Virus record (IMG/VR): IMGVR_UViG_3300027805_000026
Span: 1 to 43,246 of that record
Source of the DNA: a virus
Reading direction: 5' to 3' (one strand)
DNA: 43,246 bases
Shown: piece after piece, positions 20,423 through 27,557 of the stretch
Numbering within the stretch: the stretch's first letter is position 1
How the letters are laid out: every line of letters begins with the position of its first letter
Position numbers and translations under genes: made by a program
The notes under the pieces: generated by a model
What the model saw: the letters and a program-made list of their open reading frames with translations, nothing else
What the model was told of the DNA's origin: nothing
Database searches by the model: none

Positions 20423-21379
20423 ATGGCATACACCAATTCCAACGCCCTTCCCCGCGCGGAAATCTCGCAAGCCGTTTTTGAGGCGCAGAGCAATTCCAAC
20501 GCTCTCCCCTTCATCGGCCTTGAGGTTCTTCCGATCCTCTCCGTTCCTGCTCGCTCCGGTGAGTATGTGAAAATCGAAGTCGGCGGCGGCGAAACCTTCA
20601 ACAGCGATCACCTCAAGACCGCTCCGGGCGCTGACCGCTCCCGCGTCACCCGCCGTTTCACCACGGACAACTACGCCACCACCTCTTACGAGTTGGAGGA
20701 GTTGCTCCCGGATGAGTCGAGCGCAGACCTTGGCCGTTACTTCGATGTCGAAGTCTCGTCCGCGACCTTCCTCAACAACTCGCTTCTGATCGGTCACGAG
20801 CAGCGCGTTGCCGACCTTCTTTTCGGCAGCGGCATCTCGGCCATCTCGGCTGCGGCGGCTTACACCGCTGGCGCGGCTGCGAACATCGACATCGCCAAAG
20901 ACGTTGATGACGCGATGGTTGAACTGGCGAAGAAGAACGTCACCGCCGACACGATCATCTTGAGTCTTCCGGTGTTCAACAGGATTCGCCGCTCGACCAA
21001 GTTGCTCGACAACATCTTCGGCCCGACCAAGGTTGCCGCTCGCCCTGCCTCCGCGCAGGAAGTGGCGGAAGCCTTGAACGTGTCGCGTGTCCTCATTGGC
21101 CGCGCTGCGAAGAATGGCGCGAAGAAGGGTCAGAGCTACTCTGGCAGCTTCATCTGGGGCAATAACAAGATCATCTTGGCTCGCCTTGGCGCGGGTGAGT
21201 TCACCGCTGGCGGTCTTGGCCGCACGCTCCTCTGGTCGGAAGATTCCGCCTCGCCCTTGGTGACGGAAACCTACCGCGACGAGGCTCGCCGCTCAAACGT
21301 GATTCGCTGCCGCCACAACACAAGCGAGAAACTGATCGACGCAAGCTGCGCCATCGGGATCGACACCTCCTACGCCTAA
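20423..21379 (+). CDS. Major capsid protein
   Basis: 318 residues. The sequence (VFEAQSNSNALPFIGLEVLP, then a VTRRFTTDNYATTSYELEEL stretch, LVETYRDE-like LVTETYRDEARRSNVIRCRH) has the features of an HK97-fold capsid subunit of the group that pairs with DUF2190 decoration proteins. Its position after protease-scaffold and decoration genes, followed directly by a strong terminator, fits a highly expressed head protein. No cleavage site can be read with certainty. Confidence 0.8.
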   Translation: MAYTNSNALPRAEISQAVFEAQSNSNALPFIGLEVLPILSVPARSGEYVKIEVGGGETFNSDHLKTAPGADRSRVTRRFTTDNYATTSYELEELLPDESSADLGRYFDVEVSSATFLNNSLLIGHEQRVADLLFGSGISAISAAAAYTAGAAANIDIAKDVDDAMVELAKKNVTADTIILSLPVFNRIRRSTKLLDNIFGPTKVAARPASAQEVAEALNVSRVLIGRAAKNGAKKGQSYSGSFIWGNNKIILARLGAGEFTAGGLGRTLLWSEDSASPLVTETYRDEARRSNVIRCRHNTSEKLIDASCAIGIDTSYA

Positions 21380-21408
21380 GAATCTGTTCTGGTTCGTTGT
21401 CACTGAAG

Positions 21409-21436
21409 CCCCGGCGAAAGCCGGGGTTTCTGCTTT
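21409..21436 (+). terminator. Rho-independent terminator after major capsid gene
   Basis: CCCCGGC-GAAA-GCCGGGG with a GNRA tetraloop, followed by TTTCTGCTTTTT. This is the clearest terminator in the head operon. Its final T-run flows into the TTGACA of the next gene. Confidence 0.75.
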
Positions 21437-21442
21437 TTGACA
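21437..21442 (+). promoter_or_regulatory. TTGACA start-associated site, +21 to ATG
   Basis: First T 21 nt before the ATG at 21458. A reading that uses the TTG itself as a start is less likely. Confidence 0.6.
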
Positions 21443-21457
21443 GACGCCATCGGGCAG

Positions 21458-23143
21458 ATGAAAATTGCTGTCTGCCTTATCGCAGGCAACGAGGAGCCGG
21501 TGATCGACCGCGCCCTCGACGCCGCATTTAGCGTTACCGACACCGTTGTTGTAGTCCGCGCCATCGGAGGCCAGACACCCGACCCGACCCTCGACATTGC
21601 CCGCGAGCGCGGTTGCATCACCGGGGAATACTTCAATAGTCCCGCCACGGCGTCATGGCCCTTTGTGGATGACTTCGCCGCCGCCCGCAACGAAGCCTTC
21701 CGGCTGGGGGCCAAGACGGGCGCGGATTGGCTCATGTGGATGGATTGCGACGACACCCTGCCGCCCGGAACAGGGGAGGCCATCCGCAAAGCCTGCGAGG
21801 ACACGGCAGAGGATTGGATCTTGGCCGAGTATGTCCTCCCCAACCACAGCAAGACCGTCTGGCGCGAGCGCCTATTCCGCACCGGAACGGCGGCATGGTT
21901 TCACGGCGTCCATGAAAAGTGCGTTCCCGTAGCGACTGATGACCGCGACTCGCTCAAGGTGCGCGTGCGCCGGGATATTAAGGTTGTCCATGAGCCGATT
22001 AGCGGCAAAAGCGGCTCACAGGAGCGCAACATCAACATTCTGCGCTGGCGATACCAAGAGGCGCAGCACTTGGCCTTTTACCTTCATTACGAGTATTACT
22101 TGCTCGGCAAGCGCGAGGAGGCCGTGCGCTACGGCTTAGAAGCCCTGCGGATGGACGCCCTCGACGGCGTTTACCGCTACGAGGTCATGCTCAACCTTGC
22201 CTTGCTCGCAGGGGAGAACGCGCACGGGCAAGACCTTTGCCAGCGCGCCATCAAGCTCTGTCCGCAACGCCGCGAGGCGCACAACATCCTTGCCCTCCTG
22301 CAAATGGACGCAGGGCAGGCCGAGGATGCCTTAAAGACCGCCGAGCATACGCTGACCATCCCTTGCCCCAAGATACCGGAGTGGACGCACCGCCCGGACG
22401 TTTACGGCTGGAAGGGTTACGCAACGCTGGCATGGGCGCATCGTCTGGCAGACAACGAAGACAAGGCGCGGGAGATCGAAGGCAAGATGTTGGAAGATGG
22501 CGGCAAGCCCCGCATCTCGCTCCTGCACGCCACCCGTGGCCGCTGGTCGCAGGCCATTGCCGCGATGAATATGTGGATGGCGCGGGCGGAGAACCCGATG
22601 GCCGTGGAGCATATCTTCGCTATCGACGCCGACGACGAAGAATCCCGCGACAAGCTGCGGCGATTCCGCTGCACAATCTCCGCACAGGGCGGCTACTCGG
22701 TGCAGGCGTGGAACGTGGCCGCGCTGGCATCGACGGGCGATGTGTTGGTGCAGATTGCCGATGACTTTGAGCCGCCTCCGGGCTGGGATCGGCAAATCCT
22801 CGACGCACTTGGCGGCGACATCTTTGCGCCTCGCGTCCTGCGCGTATCGGACGGCAACCGCACCGATGGCCTACTCACTTGCGCCATCGTCACACGCCGC
22901 TGGCATGAGGCGCACGGATTGTTCCACGGGGAATATCGCAACGTCTATTCCGACAACGATCTGACCGCGACCGCAACCAAGGCGAACGCAATCACGGACG
23001 CCCCGCAAATCGTCATTCGCCACCATCATCCGTTCTTCAACGATAAGATGAAAATGGACGCAACCTACGAGCGCGGCAACGACCCCGCCGAATATGCCCG
23101 CGCCAAAGCACTATATGCAAAAAGACATCCCGAACTGGTTTGA
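21458..23143 (+). CDS. Two-domain glycosyltransferase with TPR linker
   Basis: 561 residues. It begins MKIAVCLIAGNEEPVIDRAL, a typical GT2 N-terminus, with the metal-binding WMDCDDT motif near residue 98. A helical TPR-like region follows (about 180-330; AVRYGLEALRMDALDGVYRY, AHNILALLQMDAGQAEDALK). A second GT-A-like domain then follows (about 350-560) with IFAIDADDEES, AWNVAALASTGDVLVQIADDFEPP and HHHPFF. It would transfer sugars from nucleotide donors. It is inserted between capsid and neck genes and starts a three-gene cassette. The acceptor is unknown: virion proteins or host surface glycans are possible. Confidence 0.8.
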   Translation: MKIAVCLIAGNEEPVIDRALDAAFSVTDTVVVVRAIGGQTPDPTLDIARERGCITGEYFNSPATASWPFVDDFAAARNEAFRLGAKTGADWLMWMDCDDTLPPGTGEAIRKACEDTAEDWILAEYVLPNHSKTVWRERLFRTGTAAWFHGVHEKCVPVATDDRDSLKVRVRRDIKVVHEPISGKSGSQERNINILRWRYQEAQHLAFYLHYEYYLLGKREEAVRYGLEALRMDALDGVYRYEVMLNLALLAGENAHGQDLCQRAIKLCPQRREAHNILALLQMDAGQAEDALKTAEHTLTIPCPKIPEWTHRPDVYGWKGYATLAWAHRLADNEDKAREIEGKMLEDGGKPRISLLHATRGRWSQAIAAMNMWMARAENPMAVEHIFAIDADDEESRDKLRRFRCTISAQGGYSVQAWNVAALASTGDVLVQIADDFEPPPGWDRQILDALGGDIFAPRVLRVSDGNRTDGLLTCAIVTRRWHEAHGLFHGEYRNVYSDNDLTATATKANAITDAPQIVIRHHHPFFNDKMKMDATYERGNDPAEYARAKALYAKRHPELV

Positions 23144-23645
23144 TTATCCCGCGCTTTACGCCGATCTGGCTGCGCGGATTCCCGATGGCGCTACGTTTGT
23201 CGAAGTCGGGGCATGGGTCGGTCATTCCATTTCATTCTTCGCGCAGGAGGTGAAACGCCACGGGAAGAAATGTCGCATTGTCGCCGTCGATACCTTCCGG
23301 GGTGAGCCGGGGGATGCCTTGCAAGAGAACACCGCAGCGGCAGGGGGCGGCACGTTTCGCGCCTTGTTCGACGCTACGCTGGCCGAGGCAGGCGTTACGG
23401 ATATGGTCGAGGTCATCGAAGGCGACAGCGCGGACTCCGCAAAGCACTTTGCCGATGGTAGCGCGTGGGGAGTTTTTATCGACGCCGATCACGCGATCGA
23501 ATCCGTGCGCCGGGACATTGCCGCATGGCTTCCCAAAGTTGCCGAGGGTGGGGTGCTGGCGGGTCACGACATCGACGCGCCTTCCGTAGCCGCCGCCGTC
23601 AATATGCCGCACGCTGTTTGCGGTCGCTGCTGGGTAAAACTATGA
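23115..23645 (+). CDS. Class I SAM-dependent methyltransferase
   Basis: 176 residues from ATG at 23115 (an upstream in-frame ATG at 23094 is possible). The motif GATFVEVGAWVGHSISFFAQ is motif I of a Rossmann methyltransferase. It is followed by CRIVAVDTFRG, MVEVIEGDSADSAKHF, WGVFIDADHAIESVRRDI and GGVLAGHDID, a pattern of the Methyltransf_24 group. It overlaps the first glycosyltransferase by 29 nt and is ATGA-coupled to the second, so the three act together. Methylation of a sugar or of an amino-acid acceptor is plausible. Confidence 0.75.
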   Translation: MQKDIPNWFDYPALYADLAARIPDGATFVEVGAWVGHSISFFAQEVKRHGKKCRIVAVDTFRGEPGDALQENTAAAGGGTFRALFDATLAEAGVTDMVEVIEGDSADSAKHFADGSAWGVFIDADHAIESVRRDIAAWLPKVAEGGVLAGHDIDAPSVAAAVNMPHAVCGRCWVKL

Positions 23646-24235
23646 GGCGCGCACCAACACCCGCCCTGTCCGTTCTTATCCCGACTATCACGGAGCGCGA
23701 GGCCGAGGCCAATGCGCTGTTTCGCTCATTGGAAAAACGAGTCAAGGGTTTGCCCGTCGAGATATTGATGATGCGGGAGAACCTTCTGTGCGGCATAGGC
23801 GAGGCCCGCAACAAGCTCTTGCGAGCGGCAGGCGGCAAATACATCACGTTTTTGGACGATGATGACTTGCTGCTGGAAGGCTACTTTGAACTCGTCCTGC
23901 AAAACATCGACGCCGACAAGGACGTTATCACCTTCGATCAGTGGGCCGTTGTCGATGGCGACGAGGGAAGGATCAACTGTCGCCTTGGGCATGAGATGGA
24001 ACCGTTTCGCCCCGGAGGAGTGACCAAGCGCCCGCCGTGGTTTTGGTGCGTCTGGCGGCGAGAGTTGGCTTGTGCCTATGCCGTGCCGCAAGTCCGCCGC
24101 AACGAGGACATCCTTTGGCTGCGACATCTTTGGATGGAGGCCGAAGCAGAAGCGCACATCCCGCAAGTCCTTCACCGTTACCAATTCGACAGCACTAAAA
24201 CCACGCTTCAGAAGCCATTGACAGAAGCGCAGTAA
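23642..24235 (+). CDS. GT2-family glycosyltransferase
   Basis: 197 residues. LSVLIPTITEREAEANALFRSL opens a GT-A fold. NLLCGIGEARNKLLRAAGGKYITFLDDDDLL carries the nucleotide-binding region and the DDDD metal site typical of family 2. A tryptophan-rich C-terminal segment follows (KRPPWFWCVWRREL). It is the third member of the capsid-adjacent cassette. The last codons contain the TTGACA used for the next gene. Confidence 0.82.
   Translation: MRRAPTPALSVLIPTITEREAEANALFRSLEKRVKGLPVEILMMRENLLCGIGEARNKLLRAAGGKYITFLDDDDLLLEGYFELVLQNIDADKDVITFDQWAVVDGDEGRINCRLGHEMEPFRPGGVTKRPPWFWCVWRRELACAYAVPQVRRNEDILWLRHLWMEAEAEAHIPQVLHRYQFDSTKTTLQKPLTEAQ
24218..24223 (+). promoter_or_regulatory. TTGACA start-associated site, +19 to ATG
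   Basis: Inside the final codons of the glycosyltransferase. First T 19 nt before the ATG at 24237. Confidence 0.65.
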
Positions 24236-24236
24236 C

Positions 24237-24560
24237 ATGGCCTTGGACACTGCGCGGCTTGCCGTCGAGCTTGATTCTATTATCGCGGACCTTCCCGCGA
24301 GCGTGTCCTTTGGCGACGAAACCTTCAGTGCCGCCGTTACGACTTCCACGGTGGGGGCCGATATAAACGAGGGGGGCTTTTTACCCGCCCGCGACATCGG
24401 CTTGCACGTTCGCTCAACCACCGTGACCCGCACGGTCAAGGTCGGCAGCAAGCTAACCGTGACCTCCGCAGGCGTCACGACCACTTACCGCGTCATCACC
24501 GTCGAGCGTTCGCATGACGGAAACGAACTCATCTTCTCATGCCAGAGTCACCGTCGATAA
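24237..24560 (+). CDS. Head-tail joining protein candidate
   Basis: 107 residues that look beta-rich (SVSFGDETFSAAVTTSTVGA, LTVTSAGVTTTYRVITVERS). Genes of this size at this position, after the head genes and before the tail completion protein, encode head-closure/neck components. No signature is strong enough for a firm family. Confidence 0.5.
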   Translation: MALDTARLAVELDSIIADLPASVSFGDETFSAAVTTSTVGADINEGGFLPARDIGLHVRSTTVTRTVKVGSKLTVTSAGVTTTYRVITVERSHDGNELIFSCQSHRR

Positions 24561-25033
24561 GCTACCGCAGCATCCAACGCCGCGCCCCGGAGCCGCTGGA
24601 AGAAGCGGTCGAAAAGGCGGTCTTGGATATGCTCGCCTTCAACCTTCGGGCCTACGGGATGCCCGAAGTCATGGTGCGCCGTGCCGATGTCGGCACCGAC
24701 CTTGAGCTTCCCGCCGTTGTCGTTCGCGCCACCCGCGTCCGCGAGTCGATCCCGGCAGGGGACGTTTACGAGTTGGACGTTGCCGTTTCCGCGATGACCT
24801 TGATGGACCGCCTCAACGATGGCGACCCGTCCCCGGAGGAATACACCGACCGTCTGTGGTCGAACCTTGTCGCCGTCTTGGAAGACCCGCAGCTTTTCGC
24901 CGTCCTTTCCGATTCCCGTTCCGCCGTCCGCTGGCATGGCCTTACGCGGCAGGCAGGCGTCGAGAATAGCCGCGCCGAGCGGCACGCCATCCGCACCCTG
25001 CGCTTTACGGTTCACGTTTCGCGTCTCGCGTAG
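24539..25033 (+). CDS. Tail completion / neck protein candidate
   Basis: 164 residues overlapping the previous gene by 22 nt. It has an N-terminal helix with EAVEKAVLDMLAFNLRAY and a beta-rich centre (LPAVVVRATRVRESIPAGDVYELDVAVSAMTL). The pattern fits phage tail-completion (Z/U-like) proteins that cap the tail tube. It is followed by the tail tube gene. Confidence 0.55.
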   Translation: MPESPSISYRSIQRRAPEPLEEAVEKAVLDMLAFNLRAYGMPEVMVRRADVGTDLELPAVVVRATRVRESIPAGDVYELDVAVSAMTLMDRLNDGDPSPEEYTDRLWSNLVAVLEDPQLFAVLSDSRSAVRWHGLTRQAGVENSRAERHAIRTLRFTVHVSRLA

Positions 25034-25036
25034 AGG

Positions 25037-25042
25037 TTGACA
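25037..25042 (+). promoter_or_regulatory. TTGACA start-associated site, +19 to ATG
   Basis: First T 19 nt before the ATG at 25056, in the gap after the neck gene. No -10. Confidence 0.65.
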
Positions 25043-25055
25043 GAGGCGGCAAGGC

Positions 25056-25427
25056 ATGGCCGCTACTACTGTTTCTTCTTCCGCCGCCGCATCGGTGGTC
25101 TTCGGTTGCACCGCTGAAACCGGAATTCTGATTCAAACCTTTAGCCGCGAAGTGACGCGCGAGAAGGCTGAAATCATGGACAATGACGGAGACGTTGTTG
25201 CCGTTTCGTATTACAAGCCGACCGCTTCGATCTCCATCGAAGGCGCAGTCAATGGCACTACGGGCGTGGCCGCTGCGGCCCCCGGCGTGGCCCTTTCGCT
25301 CAACAGCACGACTTCGGGCAACGGCATCACGGGCGGTTCGATCATTGTCGATTCCGTGAGCCGCGAGGAAACCAGCGAAGGCTTCGCCACGTTCAGCGTG
25401 TCGGCCACGCAGTATCCGAGCCTCTAA
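25056..25427 (+). CDS. Major tail tube protein candidate
   Basis: 123 residues. Small beta-rich protein (IQTFSREVTREKAEIMDNDG, then VAVSYYKPTASISIEG, then GGSIIVDSVSREETSEGFATFSV) with the strand pattern expected of tail tube subunits, which stack as hexamers. It lies between neck genes and the tail chaperones, the standard tube position. The length is short for the family. Confidence 0.65.
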   Translation: MAATTVSSSAAASVVFGCTAETGILIQTFSREVTREKAEIMDNDGDVVAVSYYKPTASISIEGAVNGTTGVAAAAPGVALSLNSTTSGNGITGGSIIVDSVSREETSEGFATFSVSATQYPSL

Positions 25428-25442
25428 TTAAATTTCACGCGG

Positions 25443-25466
25443 GCGGCGGGCGCGTAATCCCGCCGC
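25443..25466 (+). terminator. Perfect 8-bp hairpin after the tail tube gene
   Basis: GCGGCGGG-CGCGTAAT-CCCGCCGC, with no U-run. It may lower expression of downstream genes relative to the tube protein. Confidence 0.45.
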
Positions 25467-25478
25467 ACTAAATACGAA

Positions 25479-25940
25479 ATGCAGGAAGAAATCGCCAAGA
25501 ATGACGAGGTATTTTTAACCTCAAACACGCGCCTTGCTACGGCGCTTTTGTGCCTCGGCCACACCCTGCGCCGTCCTCCTGTTACCCGACAAGTTCGCCG
25601 CGATGGCCGCACTATCGTCACGTTCCTTTTTAACCCCGCCACCGAAGGCGCGGTCGATACTTGCGGCAAGCTGGCCGCGCAATGGATGCGGCTGGAAGAA
25701 GCCGACCCCGGCGATCAGACACCCGACGAACTGCGCGCGCGCTGTAAATGGCTCAAGACATTAGCCGATAGCGACGATGCGCTGGAATTTGCCTACGCAA
25801 ACGCAGGCTGGCGGGACGTTGCCCTTGCCATCGTTAAATCGACGCCGCGCATGGTCGAGATTACCGCGAGCGAAGGCTTTGGCTTTATCCGCGAGGACGC
25901 CAGCCCCGACGAAATCCGAAAAATGGAGAACTACCTATGA
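25479..25940 (+). CDS. DUF5659-like protein
   Basis: 153 residues. FLTSNTRLATALLCLGHTLRRPP...RTIVTFLFNP fits the pattern of DUF5659 ('.tsd..lAa.L...G..l........g...fvF.'), followed by a helical part (RCKWLKTLADSDDALEFAYA) and a C-terminal segment. It is ATGA-coupled to the tail chaperone gene. The role is unknown. Confidence 0.55.
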   Translation: MQEEIAKNDEVFLTSNTRLATALLCLGHTLRRPPVTRQVRRDGRTIVTFLFNPATEGAVDTCGKLAAQWMRLEEADPGDQTPDELRARCKWLKTLADSDDALEFAYANAGWRDVALAIVKSTPRMVEITASEGFGFIREDASPDEIRKMENYL

Positions 25941-26431
25941 GCGATACGATGACCGACGAGGAAATTTTGGAAGCAACGCCTGCCCGAAGCGATCTTTTGA
26001 AGACCGCTGCGCTGGTCAAGGGCCGCAAACTCGGCCCCTTGACCGTGCGCCCGATGACGGCGGAAACTCTTTCCTATCTCTTTGAGTGCGAAAACCTGTT
26101 CATTCGCGGCATGAAGGGCGAGCGGGTTGCCCCCGCCAACGCGAACGCCGTGTGGTCAACCGCCGAGTTTATCTACATCCACGCCGCCGATGCCGACGAG
26201 GTTGCCGATAATATCTGGGACAAAGCCGCGCTAAAGAAAGGCGTGCGCGAGTTCTTGGCGGGACCGCTCAACGATCCGCAAGTGCTGGCCGATGCCCTGC
26301 CGCTGATCGAAGCGATGGTCGCGGAATACTTTGCCGCGCAGACGCAGGCCAAGGCGCAAAAGGGGACGCTCAAGGAACTAAAAGCGGGAAAAGCATCCGC
26401 CCGTCTTGGCAAGCCAGCTACGTCTCGCTAA
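25937..26431 (+). CDS. Tail assembly chaperone (gpG-like)
   Basis: 164 residues. The gene lies between tail tube and tape measure, the fixed position of the chaperones. It contains KLGPLTVRPMTAETLSYLFE and a C-terminal helical/basic end. A GGGAAAA slip site occurs at 26386-26392, and translation in the -1 frame continues to 26646, so this is the short (G) product. Confidence 0.7.
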   Translation: MSDTMTDEEILEATPARSDLLKTAALVKGRKLGPLTVRPMTAETLSYLFECENLFIRGMKGERVAPANANAVWSTAEFIYIHAADADEVADNIWDKAALKKGVREFLAGPLNDPQVLADALPLIEAMVAEYFAAQTQAKAQKGTLKELKAGKASARLGKPATSR

Positions 26432-26646
26432 TCGCCTCAAAGACGGGCTGGAGCTACGATTACATCCTGCGCCAGCTACCCGTCGCGGTCGGGATGCAAA
26501 TGATCCTGTGGCACGACACGGCCAACGGCAGGCCCGTAAAGTGGGCCGTCAATATGCGCGGGGCATCCGGGGGTGTGGACATCGCAAGCCAGATGAAACA
26601 AACCCTCTCACAAGCTACAGACGATGAAGATTACGGCGGTCACTGA
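25937..26646 (+). CDS. Tail chaperone -1 frameshift product (gpGT-like)
   Basis: Codons of the short form run to AAA at 26390-26392. The slip sequence is G GGA AAA (26386-26392) in the X_XXY_YYZ register; lambda G/GT uses GGGAAAG. After a -1 shift the frame reads SIRPSWQASYVSLIASKTGW...and stays open for 84 codons to the TGA at 26644, giving a 236-residue fusion. The T part (MQMILWHDTANGRPVKWAV) overlaps the next gene start. Such fusions recruit the tape measure during tail assembly. No downstream stem was evaluated. Confidence 0.75.
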
Positions 26647-27550
26647 CGCAAACAAGCTCCGCAAGCGCATGGAGGAGTTCCGCCAGATCACGGGCAAGGA
26701 GATCGGGGAATCGCTCAAGGCTCATGCGCGGCTGGCCTGCATGAACTTGATGTTCCGCACGCAGCCCTTTGGCAATGATGCCGGGGCCGAGGCGGCGGGG
26801 TTGTCTGCAACAAGCAAGGACATCGACAAGGTTTATTATCGCCAAGACAGCGAAGCCCTACACGGCCAAGTCAGCAACATTGCAATCCGCTGGTATGAGG
26901 CGAAAGAAGCGCGCAACACCGAACGGGAAGCCAAGGCACTGCGCGAGCGCCGTTTCTCCGATGTTAAGCCGCGCAAGAGCAAGAGTGACCGCATCCGCGA
27001 CTTTCGGGCGCGGTTTAAGAACTACCAAGACAGCGGCAACACGACCGCCATTGGCGACATCGTGAAGGACATGAAGTTTAAGAACGTCCTGTTTGATACC
27101 TTCGACCCCAGCTACCACAAGCGCAGTCGTGACCCGAAGACCGGACGGGTCAAGGGCAAGGTCGAGCGCGTCCTCGTCCTCGGCGCGGATAGCGAACTCA
27201 ACGACTACTACAATAAAAAGATGGACTTGGTCGGCTTTAGCAAGGCGGGCTGGGTTAAGTGTGCCGAGGCCATCCCGATCAAGGGCAGGGTAAGCAGCAA
27301 CACGCGGGAAGCCCCGGCATGGGTCAAGCGCAACTTGGGGCGGGCGATGGGCGGCATCCAGAACAACGCCGACAACAACGAGAAAAACCCGAACGTGGTG
27401 ATGACCAACGCAACCCCGTGGGCCTCGCAGATCATCCCGCCCAAAGAGGCGCAGAAGGCTTTGGACGATGCCGCCAAGAATTACCAGACCTACATGACCA
27501 CCTACATTGCCGAGACGCTAAAGAAGCAGCGGTTGGCACGGAGCGCATAA
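26624..27550 (+). CDS. Minor tail-associated protein candidate
   Basis: 308 residues. Basic and helical start (KLRKRMEEFRQITGKEIGES), a middle with RERRFSDVKPRKSKSDRIRD, and a C-terminal end with NNADNNEKNPNVVMTNATPW. The position between chaperone and tape measure suggests a minor tail protein or tape-measure accessory. No family is recognised. It overlaps the T reading frame by 23 nt. Confidence 0.45.
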   Translation: MKITAVTDANKLRKRMEEFRQITGKEIGESLKAHARLACMNLMFRTQPFGNDAGAEAAGLSATSKDIDKVYYRQDSEALHGQVSNIAIRWYEAKEARNTEREAKALRERRFSDVKPRKSKSDRIRDFRARFKNYQDSGNTTAIGDIVKDMKFKNVLFDTFDPSYHKRSRDPKTGRVKGKVERVLVLGADSELNDYYNKKMDLVGFSKAGWVKCAEAIPIKGRVSSNTREAPAWVKRNLGRAMGGIQNNADNNEKNPNVVMTNATPWASQIIPPKEAQKALDDAAKNYQTYMTTYIAETLKKQRLARSA

Positions 27551-27557
27551 GAAACAC

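Noticed and set aside
21437-21457. TTG start of the first glycosyltransferase at 21437
   Set aside because: The TTG is part of the recurrent TTGACA element, and the standard GT2 N-terminus begins at the ATG at 21458.
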